From: JAUMBM01 sp964441755
GTDB taxonomy: Bacteria; Bacteroidota; Bacteroidia; Chitinophagales; Saprospiraceae
Length of the DNA stretch: 64,000 nt
Assembly: GCA_964441755.1 (NCBI GenBank)
Contig: CAYTVG010000001.1
Location: 310,001 to 374,000, forward strand
Direction: 5' to 3'
The position numbers were made by a program, and so were the translations under genes. Positions within the stretch are counted from its first letter, which is position 1. Each line of letters opens with the position of its first letter. Positions 43,437 through 52,269 of the stretch are shown here, one piece after another. The notes under the pieces were generated by a model. That model saw only the letters and a list, made by a program, of their open reading frames with translations. It was not told the origin of the DNA and ran no database searches.

Positions 43437-45929
43437 TCAGCCTTTTACCAATGAAGCATAGTCGAGGAAATAGATGATTTTGACAGACAGGTTGTTATCC
43501 TGAGGTTCGCCATTAAATAAGCGATTGAGGTTGCCCAGATAAGAGGGTGCCAGCACTTCAGAGAAGCTAAAGATGCTATTTTTCCATACAACAATCAGAT
43601 CACTGCCGGGTGCAAAGCGCCAGCGGTAGATTAAATCTATGTTGAAAGCATCAAAATCCCGGTTGTGGTTGCCACTGTAACTACTGTCTTCGAGTCTGCC
43701 ATCAGCCATGAGCAGGTAGTACCGTCTGTAATCAACCGTTGTCCAGTAGTGGCGGAGGCGAAAATTGAGCACCATATTGGCATTGAAAGCGTAGTTGGCT
43801 CTCACCCCTGTTTCAATGATATGGAGGGCGCGTGTTCCGAAGATTACATCCCGGCGTTGATCGATTTCACCTGTGACAGGGTCCGGGATTGCTGTGTCTA
43901 TTTTATTAACAAAGCCAACATCATTGTTGCCATAAAAATACGACATAGTGAGCCCAAAGTTGAAGCGGTCATTGAGTCGGAAGCGGGGTTCCAAGGTCAG
44001 CGAAGTATGCGTTCGCGCCGGTTCCCGGCGGATACCGTGGTTGGCGCGCAGCGACAACTGCAGGCGCTTGCGATCATCGGTATTCAGAGAGCCCCCCATA
44101 CCAACATTACCCGGATTTCGCCAGTAACGTCCCGGTTCACGCGGTTCAAAGAAATCAAAACTGGCTGAAGGCTGAATCTCTGTCCACACATTAAACCGCC
44201 AGAAAGAGCGCGTTTCGGCCCATACCCAGTTTTCAAATTTCCAGTCAGTAAACCGGCTCGGGTGAAACAATCGGCTGTAGTTGGCGAAGGCCCCGGCACC
44301 CCAGGCATTCAGCAGAGGCGTGGGTGTGTAGTTATTATATTCTACAAAGCTACTGGCGACGCGTGAATTATTGTTGTACAGGAAACCCAGATCGTTGGGA
44401 TCGTACGTATGGCTTTCTTCGAGATAAGAGACGGCTCCCTGCCAGTTGCCGTTGGTTTTGCGGAGGCTTATGCTGGCAGTGTGCCCGAGTTCTGCCTGTC
44501 CTGCCTGATAGAGCTGGCTGAGCGCAGCAAATCCCTTGATTGCATACGCATTGGCTTTATCGCGCAGGTTGAAATCGAGGCCCGTGACATTGGCATCATA
44601 GGCGTCTCCCTCCCGCAATACCGTTGTATTGATGAGAGTTGCGTAGGAATTGTTGGGAAGATTCTGGTCGAGCACCAGTACGTTGAAATTGGTGAGCGGG
44701 TCGGTGAGAACGTCCCTTTCCCCACCTGATTCCGTCTGTATGCGCGCATAGGTACGGCCCGAGGTAGCATTGAAAAAACCAAGGCCAGTACCCTTCGCGG
44801 TGCGCCCGGAGATTTTGGTAGCATTGTAAAGCTGTGCCGCCCGCGGATTAGACAGCAGCGTTTCGCCCTCTCCCACCTGTGAGGCTACCGCTCCGCCATA
44901 GAGCGTATTGCCGCCAATACGGCGTGAGTAAAAAAGGTTGCCTTTGTTGAATAGCTCAGTGCCCTCGGTGAAAAAGGCGCGGTTTTCATCGAAACGAACC
45001 TCAAAAGGAGACAAGTTTAGCACTTGGTTATCGGTTTGCGCCTCACCAAAATCAGGAATAAGCGTCATGTCGAGGGTAAATGCATCGCTAAGCCCCATTT
45101 TTACGTCCATACCCCCAGTGATATTATTGCCATAAGCATTTTTTGGGGTTCCCGAAGGCTCCCGGTGATGTGTAGCATATGCAGCCACATAAGGTGTTGC
45201 CTGTATGCGCACAGGGGGGCGTATATTCTGTATACCCATGAGGTAGCCGCTCTGGTTGAGGGTTCCGGCCTGCAGGGGATTGATTTCATTCCAAAAGCTT
45301 TCCTCGCGGTTGCGGGCCACAAAGCGACCAAAGTTGATATGCCAGTATTGAATCTCTTCAGCAGGGAAGCGTAGTGCAGCGTAGGGTATTCGAATCTCAA
45401 CAGACCAGCCATCGGGTGTTTTGACAGCTTTGTTATCCCACACGGCATCCCAGGAAGGATCGTCATCGAAGATCGAAAATTTGAGGTCCACCTGCAAGTC
45501 TGCCGGCGTCACGATAAATCCCAATCCGTTGATACCGTCGCGAAATGCATCGATAACCACCCCAAACCAATCCGTATTGCCCAAAACGTCGCGTTGGGAT
45601 ATTTCCTGCATGATGCTGTCGGGCTGAGCATCGTACAGCATGGCACCTATGTAAAGACCAGCATTGTCGTATAAAACCCGCACTTCGGTTCGCTGCGCAG
45701 GCTGCTCCCCCGGCCGAGGCTGTTTGAGGACAAAATCGTTGGCAATGTCGGCCAATTGCCAGGCTGGCTCGTTGAGCAGTCCATCGAGTTTGATGTCGGC
45801 TTCGATTCTTGAGGCAGTGAGATGCTTTTTTCCTTCTGTAGGCATAGGAGCCTGTGCGATGGCTGCAGATGCCAGAAATAAGCATAAGCATGAGACTCCC
45901 AAGCGATAGTATATGGCCTGTATTTTCAT
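43437..45929 (-). CDS. DUF5916 protein with carbohydrate-binding-like domain
   Basis: An 830-residue exported protein. The signal peptide ends at AIAQ, about residue 26. The first part (about 35-200, EADIKLDGLLNEPAWQLADIANDF) resembles a CBM9-like sugar-binding fold, and the rest matches the DUF5916 outer-membrane barrel pattern, with many alternating strands and a final SVKIIYFLDYAS. Such proteins are common in Bacteroidota; their role is unknown but uptake or surface display of glycans is often suspected. ATG 45929 is used. Confidence 0.85.
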   Translation of the reverse strand: MKIQAIYYRLGVSCLCLFLASAAIAQAPMPTEGKKHLTASRIEADIKLDGLLNEPAWQLADIANDFVLKQPRPGEQPAQRTEVRVLYDNAGLYIGAMLYDAQPDSIMQEISQRDVLGNTDWFGVVIDAFRDGINGLGFIVTPADLQVDLKFSIFDDDPSWDAVWDNKAVKTPDGWSVEIRIPYAALRFPAEEIQYWHINFGRFVARNREESFWNEINPLQAGTLNQSGYLMGIQNIRPPVRIQATPYVAAYATHHREPSGTPKNAYGNNITGGMDVKMGLSDAFTLDMTLIPDFGEAQTDNQVLNLSPFEVRFDENRAFFTEGTELFNKGNLFYSRRIGGNTLYGGAVASQVGEGETLLSNPRAAQLYNATKISGRTAKGTGLGFFNATSGRTYARIQTESGGERDVLTDPLTNFNVLVLDQNLPNNSYATLINTTVLREGDAYDANVTGLDFNLRDKANAYAIKGFAALSQLYQAGQAELGHTASISLRKTNGNWQGAVSYLEESHTYDPNDLGFLYNNNSRVASSFVEYNNYTPTPLLNAWGAGAFANYSRLFHPSRFTDWKFENWVWAETRSFWRFNVWTEIQPSASFDFFEPREPGRYWRNPGNVGMGGSLNTDDRKRLQLSLRANHGIRREPARTHTSLTLEPRFRLNDRFNFGLTMSYFYGNNDVGFVNKIDTAIPDPVTGEIDQRRDVIFGTRALHIIETGVRANYAFNANMVLNFRLRHYWTTVDYRRYYLLMADGRLEDSSYSGNHNRDFDAFNIDLIYRWRFAPGSDLIVVWKNSIFSFSEVLAPSYLGNLNRLFNGEPQDNNLSVKIIYFLDYASLVKG

Positions 45930-45950
45930 CAATTCTCTCTCGTTGTGCCG

Positions 45951-45958
45951 CAAAAATA
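45951..45958 (-). promoter_or_regulatory. -7 box for the DUF5916 gene
   Basis: On the minus strand TATTTTTG (reverse of CAAAAATA), about 21 bases before the ATG at 45929. It is a full TAnnTTTG match. Confidence 0.55.
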
Positions 45959-46129
45959 GGCGATTGCTAACCAGCTTGCCTATGAATGCAATCAAATTGG
46001 ATGATTAAGCAGTGAGTTCTGTGTAGGGTTTGGGGATTTGGGTAAATCAGGATAAGCTGCTGACAAAGACGAGATAGTTGTGAATTGGATGCACAAAAGG
46101 TGCAACGGGCCGCAAAGGTACAAAAAAGA

Positions 46130-46169
46130 AGAATCCTTTTAGGCAGCATATACCGCCTAAAAGGATTCT
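46130..46169 (-). terminator. Terminator after hpd
   Basis: AGAATCCTTTTAGGC and GCCTAAAAGGATTCT form a 15-bp perfect stem with a 10-base loop. On the minus strand it is followed by TCTTTTTT, so it ends the hmgA-hpd transcript. Confidence 0.88.
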
Positions 46170-46202
46170 GTATCAGTATTGTTGGAAAAATACTACCCTT
46201 GA

Positions 46203-47342
46203 TCAGAGCGTACCCCGCAGCATCTGTTCGCGTTCTATGGCCTCAAACAGGGCCTTGAAATTACCTTTACCGAAGGAGGTAGCTCCTTTGCGCTGGATGA
46301 TCTCAAAGAACATAGTTGGCCGAGGCTCGATAGGCTTGGTAAATATCTGCAGCAGGTAGCCTTCATCATCGCGGTCGATGAGGATACCCAGCTCCCGCAA
46401 TGCTGCCAGATCCTCGTCGATATGCCCCACTCTGTCGAGAACAGAATCGTAGTAGGTGCCGGGCACCCGTAAAAATTCGACACCCCGGCTGCGCAGGGCA
46501 TTGACAGTCTCGAGGATATTATCAGTAGCAACGGCGACATGCTGAACACCGGCGCCTTCGTAAAAATCCAGGTATTCTTCAACCTGCGATTTTTTGAGTC
46601 CGCTGGCGGGCTCATTGATTGGAAACTTGATACGACCGTTGCCACTGCTCATCACCTTGCTCATGAGCGCCGTGTACTCAGTCGAAATATCTTTATCGTC
46701 AAAAGATATGATTTGAGCGAAGCCCATCACATCGCGGTAAAAATTGACCCATTGGTTCATCTGGCCGAGTTCGACATTGCCCACCATGTGGTCGATGTAG
46801 CGCAGGCCGGTTTCAGTTGGCTGGTAATCGCTGACCCACGCTTTGTAGCCCGGCATGAAAATACCGTGGTAGTCTTTCCGCTCAATAAACATGTGCACAG
46901 TATCGCCATAGGTGTGTATGCCTGCTTTTACCACCCGGCCATGTTCGTCCTCTTCCACGCAAGGTTGCATATAAGCTTTGGCGCCCCGGCTGGTGGTTGC
47001 TTCAAATGCGGCACGGGCATCATCGACCCAGAGTGCGATCACCTTGACACCATCCCCGTGTTTGTCGATATGTCGGCCCATCTCTGTACCACTTTGCAGG
47101 GGGGAGCTGAGGATGAGGCGAATTTTGTCCTGCACAATAACATAGGACTCGCGGTCCTTAAGCCCCGTTTCTAGCCCGGCATAGGCGAGCGACTGAAAGC
47201 CAAAGGCTGTTTTATAGTAATGAGCAGCCTGCTTGGCATTGCCGACATACAGTTCTACATAGTCAGTACCATTGATGGGCAGAAAATCCTCTGCATCCTT
47301 GAAGAGTTTGGGCAGCTGTTCTGCTTCGCTTGCTGTGAGCAT
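46203..47342 (-). CDS. hpd: 4-hydroxyphenylpyruvate dioxygenase
   Basis: A 379-residue Fe(II) dioxygenase that turns 4-hydroxyphenylpyruvate into homogentisate in tyrosine breakdown. Two vicinal-oxygen-chelate domains are visible, and the iron ligands are His 185 (YIDHMVGN), His 268 (VQHVAVAT) and Glu 347 (FFEIIQRKG). The second gene of a two-gene operon with homogentisate dioxygenase 111 bases upstream. ATG 47342 is preferred. Confidence 0.95.
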   Translation of the reverse strand: MLTASEAEQLPKLFKDAEDFLPINGTDYVELYVGNAKQAAHYYKTAFGFQSLAYAGLETGLKDRESYVIVQDKIRLILSSPLQSGTEMGRHIDKHGDGVKVIALWVDDARAAFEATTSRGAKAYMQPCVEEDEHGRVVKAGIHTYGDTVHMFIERKDYHGIFMPGYKAWVSDYQPTETGLRYIDHMVGNVELGQMNQWVNFYRDVMGFAQIISFDDKDISTEYTALMSKVMSSGNGRIKFPINEPASGLKKSQVEEYLDFYEGAGVQHVAVATDNILETVNALRSRGVEFLRVPGTYYDSVLDRVGHIDEDLAALRELGILIDRDDEGYLLQIFTKPIEPRPTMFFEIIQRKGATSFGKGNFKALFEAIEREQMLRGTL

Positions 47343-47453
47343 ATCGCCTGTTGATTTATGCAGCCTGCAGCCCGCCATCTGCGATCGGCACCTACAGGTT
47401 ACGGTGGATTAAAAAAGTATATATCATCAATCAGTTACCAAACAGCGGGAAAC

Positions 47454-48611
47454 TTATTCCGTCCACGACTGATAGTATTGGCCATCGTCAATGCGCAGGG
47501 CATTTTCGGTGACCATGAGCGGTTTGAATGTATCAATCATAACCGCCAGCTCTTCAGTTTCTTTTTTCCCTATACTGCGCTCATATGCACCGGGCGCAGG
47601 CCCGTGCGGAATACCCGCCGGATGGAGGGTAATATGCCCCTGCTCGATGTTGTTGCGGCTCATGAAATCACCATCGACATAGTAGAGCACCTCATCGGAA
47701 TCGATATTGGAATGATTGTAAGGCGCAGGGATAGCCCTCGGATGATAATCATACAAGCGAGGGCAGAAAGAGCATACGACAAAGGTAGTCGTTTCGAAGG
47801 TCTGGTGTACCGGTGGTGGCTGGTGCACCCTGCCCGTGATAGGTTCGAAGTTGTGGATGGAAAAACCGTAGGGGAAATTGTATCCATCCCAGCCAACGAC
47901 GTCGAAAGGATGGGTTGTATACAGCAGTTCGTGCAGCTGGCCCTGTTTTTTGATTTTCATCAAAAATTCGCCCTTTTCGTCGTGTGTCTCCAGGTCTTGG
48001 GGCAGTTTATAGTCGCGCTCACAGAAAGGCGAGTGCTCCAGCAGCTGTCCAAACCAATTCCGGTATCGCTTAGGCGTATACAGCGGCTGCTGAGATTCAA
48101 CATAGAGGAGGCGGTTGTCCTCGGTATCGAACTGTATCTGGTAGATCATGCCCCGCGGAATGAGCAGGTAATCACCATACTCAAAAGGGATATTCCCCAG
48201 AAAAGTGCGGAGCACACCCGAGCCCAGGTGCACAAACAGCAGCTCGTCAGCATCTGCATTTTTATAAAAATACGTATCCAGCGACTTACGGGGAGCCGCC
48301 AGGCCTACGAGCACATCGCTGTTGACCAGCATAGGCTCGCGGCTATCGAGGAAATCATCCTGAGGCGCTACGCCAAAACCTTTGAGCAGGCGAGCGTGCA
48401 TATTGTACTGCACGGCAATTTTGGGGGTGACGTCTTTCGACCCCAAAATATCTTTCACCATAGTAGGGCGATGGATGTGGTAGGACAGCGTCGACATCCC
48501 GTCGAAGCCTACCGTACCAAACAATTGTTCGTAGTAAAGACCGCCGCCCGGCTTGTCAAAAATGGTATGCCGCTTTTGTGGCAACTTACCCAGTCGATGG
48601 TAGATAGGCAT
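47454..48611 (-). CDS. hmgA: Homogentisate 1,2-dioxygenase
   Basis: A 385-residue cupin-type enzyme that opens the homogentisate ring to maleylacetoacetate. Conserved segments are WDGYNFPYGFSIHNFEP and the iron-site HPAGIPHGPAPGAYE near the C-terminus, with RVHQPPPVHQTFE between. It leads the operon followed by hpd. The later enzymes (maleylacetoacetate isomerase, fumarylacetoacetase) are not in the window. Confidence 0.93.
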   Translation of the reverse strand: MPIYHRLGKLPQKRHTIFDKPGGGLYYEQLFGTVGFDGMSTLSYHIHRPTMVKDILGSKDVTPKIAVQYNMHARLLKGFGVAPQDDFLDSREPMLVNSDVLVGLAAPRKSLDTYFYKNADADELLFVHLGSGVLRTFLGNIPFEYGDYLLIPRGMIYQIQFDTEDNRLLYVESQQPLYTPKRYRNWFGQLLEHSPFCERDYKLPQDLETHDEKGEFLMKIKKQGQLHELLYTTHPFDVVGWDGYNFPYGFSIHNFEPITGRVHQPPPVHQTFETTTFVVCSFCPRLYDYHPRAIPAPYNHSNIDSDEVLYYVDGDFMSRNNIEQGHITLHPAGIPHGPAPGAYERSIGKKETEELAVMIDTFKPLMVTENALRIDDGQYYQSWTE

Positions 48612-48651
48612 GTCGAATATAATTTAGTTGTTGTGGCAATAATTGCTTTAA

Positions 48652-48659
48652 CAAATATA
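48652..48659 (-). promoter_or_regulatory. -7 box for hmgA-hpd
   Basis: On the minus strand TATATTTG (reverse of CAAATATA), a full TAnnTTTG match, about 40 bases before the hmgA start codon. Confidence 0.55.
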
Positions 48660-48679
48660 TAGATAAAAAAAGTTTAGCG

Positions 48680-48752
48680 GCAGCATAAACTTGCGGGTGG
48701 CCGAAAAATTGCGTCAGATTGTCAAATTTCGGCCACCCGGGTTGATGCTGTA
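48680..48752 (-). terminator. Terminator after the acyl-CoA ligase
   Basis: GGGTGGCCGAAA pairs with TTTCGGCCACCC, inside an outer CAGCAT/ATGCTG pair. On the minus strand a T-run (about 48664-48672) follows, so it ends the ligase transcript. Confidence 0.8.
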
Positions 48753-48756
48753 CCGA

Positions 48757-50574
48757 TTATGCGTACATCGCTTCGATTTCGGCAGCATATTTGTCCATGA
48801 TGACCCGTCGTTTGAGTTTCATGGTGGGGGTGAGTTCCGATTCGGAGCCATCGGTCTTGGCCGCCTCCCAGGTAGAAGGTACGAGCGTAAACTTCTTGAT
48901 CTGATCGATCTGGCTGAATTCGGGATTGATTTTATCAAAGATATGCTGGTAGCGGCTGATGACCTCGGGATGTTTAATAGCTGCTGCCACACCATCCCAA
49001 TCGACACCGTGTGCATGGCACCATTCGCGCAGAGCTTCCTCTGCGGGTACCACCAGTGCGGACACAAACTTGCGCTGATCGCCAACGACCATAATTTGCT
49101 CTATGAGGAATTCCTCTTTGAGGCGTGTTTCCAGCGGTGCGGGTGCGACATACTTGCCGCCCGACGTTTTGAGGAGTTCTTTTTTGCGATCGGTAATCTT
49201 GAGAAACTTTTGTCCGCCCGGGCCGGTCACCCAGGTTCCTACGTCACCTGTTCTGAACCAGCGCTTGCCGTCAATTTCTTCGATCACGGCGGCAGTAGCT
49301 TCCGGTTGTTGGTAGTAGCCCATCATGACATTGGGTCCGCTGGCCATGATTTCGCCTTCGCCGGGTCGATAGTCCCCTTGCGTATCGATTTGGATTTCCA
49401 CGTTTCGGAGCACGAGGCCTACGCTTCCCATGACTGCCTTGCCCGGCTGGTAGTGGTTGACCGTGAGGCCCGGTGAGGTCTCCGTAAGTCCGTAAGCTTC
49501 ACGGACAGGGATGCCTGCGGCTGAAAACACCCGCATCACTTTTACCGGGCAGGGCGCTGCGCCGGTGAGGATACCTTTTACCCGACCGCCCAGCGCTTCG
49601 CGCCACTTGCTGAAGATGAGCTTATCAGCCAGGCGCCACTTGAAGCCGGTAAAGCCGGAGAAAGACTTGTCGTAATCGTAGTCATCGGTAAGGCCGAGAG
49701 CCCAAAAGAAGAGCGCCTTTTTGGCGCCGGTGAGTTCGAGGCCTTTATTATAGATGCGCTCGTACACTTTCTCGAGCAGTCGGGGGACGGAGGTAAAAAA
49801 GTGCGGCCTAATGCTGCGCAGGTCGCCGTGGTCGCCCCCCAGGTTGTCCGTACCGGTAAAGCTGACGCTCAGGCCTGCGTAGGTATAAGCATACATGGCA
49901 GCGCGCTCGAAGATATGGCAGAGCGGCAGGAAGCTAAGGACAATTTCGCCCTGGCTCACGGGGATGAGCTCTTTGACCATGCGGACATTCTCCACGATGT
50001 TGTAGTGGCTGAGCATGACCCCTTTGGGATTGCCGGTGGTGCCGCTCGTATAGATGAGCGTAGCCAGCTCTTCGGGCTGCACATCTGCCATAATGCGAGC
50101 CACTTCCTCCTGACCTTCATCGCTGAACAGATCCTCCCAGTAGGGGCGGTCGGGCTGGCGGTCGAGGGTAAAAATTTCCAGCAGGCTGGGTGTTTCCTGT
50201 TGCGCCTTTTTCACCTTATCGTACAGATCGCCCTTGCCGGCAAAGCAGTACTTAACGTTGGCATCGTTGAAGATGTAAGCATACTCACGGGAGCTGATGG
50301 TTGGGTAGACCGGCACATTGATGGCGCCGATTTGCAGGAGCGCCAGGTCGATGATGGCCCATTCTGCCCGGTTTTCGTATACGACCAGGCCTATTTTGTC
50401 ACCTGGTTTAACCCCCAGTTTCAGCAATCCGCGGCTAAGCTTATTGGCTGTTTCGATCAACGCCCCGGTGCTGTAATAGCGCCATGCACCATCCTTTTTG
50501 CTGCCGAAAGCTTTTTCCTGCGGGTAATGCTCCAGCTGGTAGTAGATAAAGTCAAATAATCGCTTTGGTTCCAT
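48757..50574 (-). CDS. Long-chain acyl-CoA ligase, FAA1/FadD15 type
   Basis: A 605-residue adenylate-forming ligase that differs from the FadD at 26511. The AMP-binding loop is YTSGTTGNPKGVMLSH, followed by YGLTETSPG and the FRTGDVGTWVTGPGG and DRKKELLKTSGGKYVAP segments; the C-terminus ends with TPTMKLKRRVIMDKY, whose Lys is catalytic. Long chain and acyl length are inferred. It stands alone and is divergent from the third sigma factor. No clear promoter was found. Confidence 0.93.
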   Translation of the reverse strand: MEPKRLFDFIYYQLEHYPQEKAFGSKKDGAWRYYSTGALIETANKLSRGLLKLGVKPGDKIGLVVYENRAEWAIIDLALLQIGAINVPVYPTISSREYAYIFNDANVKYCFAGKGDLYDKVKKAQQETPSLLEIFTLDRQPDRPYWEDLFSDEGQEEVARIMADVQPEELATLIYTSGTTGNPKGVMLSHYNIVENVRMVKELIPVSQGEIVLSFLPLCHIFERAAMYAYTYAGLSVSFTGTDNLGGDHGDLRSIRPHFFTSVPRLLEKVYERIYNKGLELTGAKKALFFWALGLTDDYDYDKSFSGFTGFKWRLADKLIFSKWREALGGRVKGILTGAAPCPVKVMRVFSAAGIPVREAYGLTETSPGLTVNHYQPGKAVMGSVGLVLRNVEIQIDTQGDYRPGEGEIMASGPNVMMGYYQQPEATAAVIEEIDGKRWFRTGDVGTWVTGPGGQKFLKITDRKKELLKTSGGKYVAPAPLETRLKEEFLIEQIMVVGDQRKFVSALVVPAEEALREWCHAHGVDWDGVAAAIKHPEVISRYQHIFDKINPEFSQIDQIKKFTLVPSTWEAAKTDGSESELTPTMKLKRRVIMDKYAAEIEAMYA

Positions 50575-50673
50575 GTTGCAGTTGGTTGAGTAGCAGAGAA
50601 GTCATAATTTAATGTGGAAAGATATGAAAACTGACAATTAAGTTTTTAATATTGTTCTAAATAATGTACTTAT

Positions 50674-50767
50674 TTATGGTATTCACTTGTTGAATGCCAT
50701 AATGCTGCCCCTGATATTCAGTGCTTCATTCAGAAAGAGTCGATGAGCAGTTGTTTCCTTCGACTCT
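50674..50767. repeat. Two hairpins between ligase and third sigma factor
   Basis: TTATGGTATTCA pairs with TGAATGCCATAA (one wobble, loop CTTGT, 50674-50702). AGAGTCGA (50736-50743) pairs with TCGACTCT (50760-50767) just before the sigma start. Both lie in a divergent region and may be regulatory. Confidence 0.55.
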
Positions 50768-50788
50768 CCGTATAAGGAACCTATATTC

Positions 50789-51382
50789 ATGAGCCAACTA
50801 TTTACTACAGACGCTGAAATTCTGGCTGCACTCAGATCTGAAGATCCTTTGCGTATAAATGCGGGGCTGAAACATTTGTACAAGGACAGAAAATTGTGGC
50901 AGGCGGTAAACAGTCAGGTCATCTATTGGGGGGGCAGAGAGGATGAAGTACAGGAGATATTTCAGCAATCGCTGATTATTTTTTTCAATGCAGTAACTGA
51001 CGGTCACTACCAGCCGGAAAAAAGTGCTATAGCTACGTTTATCGCCGGCATTGCACGGAAATGTTATTTAGGCCGGCAGCGTTCTGCCAGACGACGGGAC
51101 TTGCGGGACGCAACGTATGCTCAGCAGATGACGGAGACCGAGGACCCATCGGACATAGAGCACCGCCAGCTGTTGCTTGATAAACTTCTATCAGCATTGG
51201 GGGATCGGTGTAAACAATTATTACAATTGAGAAGTATAGGGTATAGTATGGCCAACCTTTCGGGGATGATGGGATATAAGAATTCAAATGCAGCCAAGGC
51301 AGCAGTACATAACTGCCGAAAGAAGCTACTGACATTTTTGGCATCTCGTCCCGACTTGCTCGACGAATTAAATGACCTATGA
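50789..51382 (+). CDS. ECF-like RNA polymerase sigma factor
   Basis: A 197-residue sigma-70-like factor, more divergent than the other two. The region-2 part is VIYWGGREDEVQEIFQQSLIIFFNAVTDGHY with IATFIAGIARKCYLGRQRSARRR, and region 4 is LGDRCKQLLQLRSIGYSMANLSGMMGYKNSNAAKAAVHNCRKKLL. An AAGGA precedes the ATG. Its stop overlaps the partner gene by four bases (ATGA). It faces the CHAT gene and may control it (inference from position). Confidence 0.85.
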   Translation: MSQLFTTDAEILAALRSEDPLRINAGLKHLYKDRKLWQAVNSQVIYWGGREDEVQEIFQQSLIIFFNAVTDGHYQPEKSAIATFIAGIARKCYLGRQRSARRRDLRDATYAQQMTETEDPSDIEHRQLLLDKLLSALGDRCKQLLQLRSIGYSMANLSGMMGYKNSNAAKAAVHNCRKKLLTFLASRPDLLDELNDL

Positions 51383-52269
51383 GTTCTGCTTACGATTGGG
51401 AGGATATTGATGATTATGTGCAGGGCAGTATGAGCGAAGCGGACAGCAGTCGCTTTGAGGAGGCTATGGCCGCCGATGCGGAGCTTGCGAGGCGTGTTGC
51501 TGCCTGCAGAGCTGAGCCCCGGGTGAACCGCCTGCTCCGCAATGCATACCTGCTGGAGCAAATGCGCGCCTGGGATAAGGAACAAGCGTCTCCGCAAGCT
51601 GACAGCCATTGGAATGGGTGGGGGACAAAAGGAAAGATGTTGTGGCTTGTATTGCTATTGATCGCAGTGGTGCTGATGGTTTATTGGCAGGCAGGAGATG
51701 AAAGCAAAGATGTACAGAAACCGGCAGAAGTCCCCACGCTTTTAGTGGATTCATCCCCGTCGGGCGCTGGCGGTTCACAGGTAGTGGACAGTGTAGTACG
51801 GAAGGTCCGCGAAGTACCCCCAAAGAATTTAGCGGCTATCCGGGACAATGTATTTATGGAAGAGGACTTTCTTTCCATCCGGATGGGAGGCTCATTGGAT
51901 GAGTCGACAAGCTCGCAAGTAGAGCAGGCTGCAGTGCTATATACGGCCGGGCAATATGAAGAAGCGCTCGGGCTGCTGCAATCAGCAGACAGCAGTTGCC
52001 GGGACGAATGTCTTTACCTGAAGGGCTATACGCTTTACAAGCTGGGTCGCTATGCGGCGGCAGAAGCTGCATTCAGGACTTTTCGCAACTATACCTTTAG
52101 CGCCCGCAAGTTCGATGCGCAGTGGTGTGAGGTATTCTGCATGGTAGCGCAGCTGCCAGAGGCGCAGGCGCGGCTTGAATCTCTTTTAAAAGAGCTGGCG
52201 ATCCAAGAGGGGCATCCATATCGCCAACGAGCGGGCGATTTGCTCAAGAAGCTTGCAGCGGGGCGTTAG
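51379..52269 (+). CDS. Membrane sigma partner with TPR-like helices
   Basis: 296 residues. A cytoplasmic part of about 85 residues begins WEDIDDYVQGSMSEADSSRFEEAMAADAELARRV, which resembles the N-terminus of anti-sigma factors, then one membrane helix (about 87-103), then an extracytoplasmic part with paired helices (AAVLYTAGQYEEALGLLQSAD and LYKLGRYAAAEAAFRTF) of TPR type. Coupled to the sigma gene and convergent with the CHAT gene, whose stop overlaps it by four bases. The TPR part could contact the TPR region of the CHAT protein (inference). Confidence 0.75.
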   Translation: MSSAYDWEDIDDYVQGSMSEADSSRFEEAMAADAELARRVAACRAEPRVNRLLRNAYLLEQMRAWDKEQASPQADSHWNGWGTKGKMLWLVLLLIAVVLMVYWQAGDESKDVQKPAEVPTLLVDSSPSGAGGSQVVDSVVRKVREVPPKNLAAIRDNVFMEEDFLSIRMGGSLDESTSSQVEQAAVLYTAGQYEEALGLLQSADSSCRDECLYLKGYTLYKLGRYAAAEAAFRTFRNYTFSARKFDAQWCEVFCMVAQLPEAQARLESLLKELAIQEGHPYRQRAGDLLKKLAAGR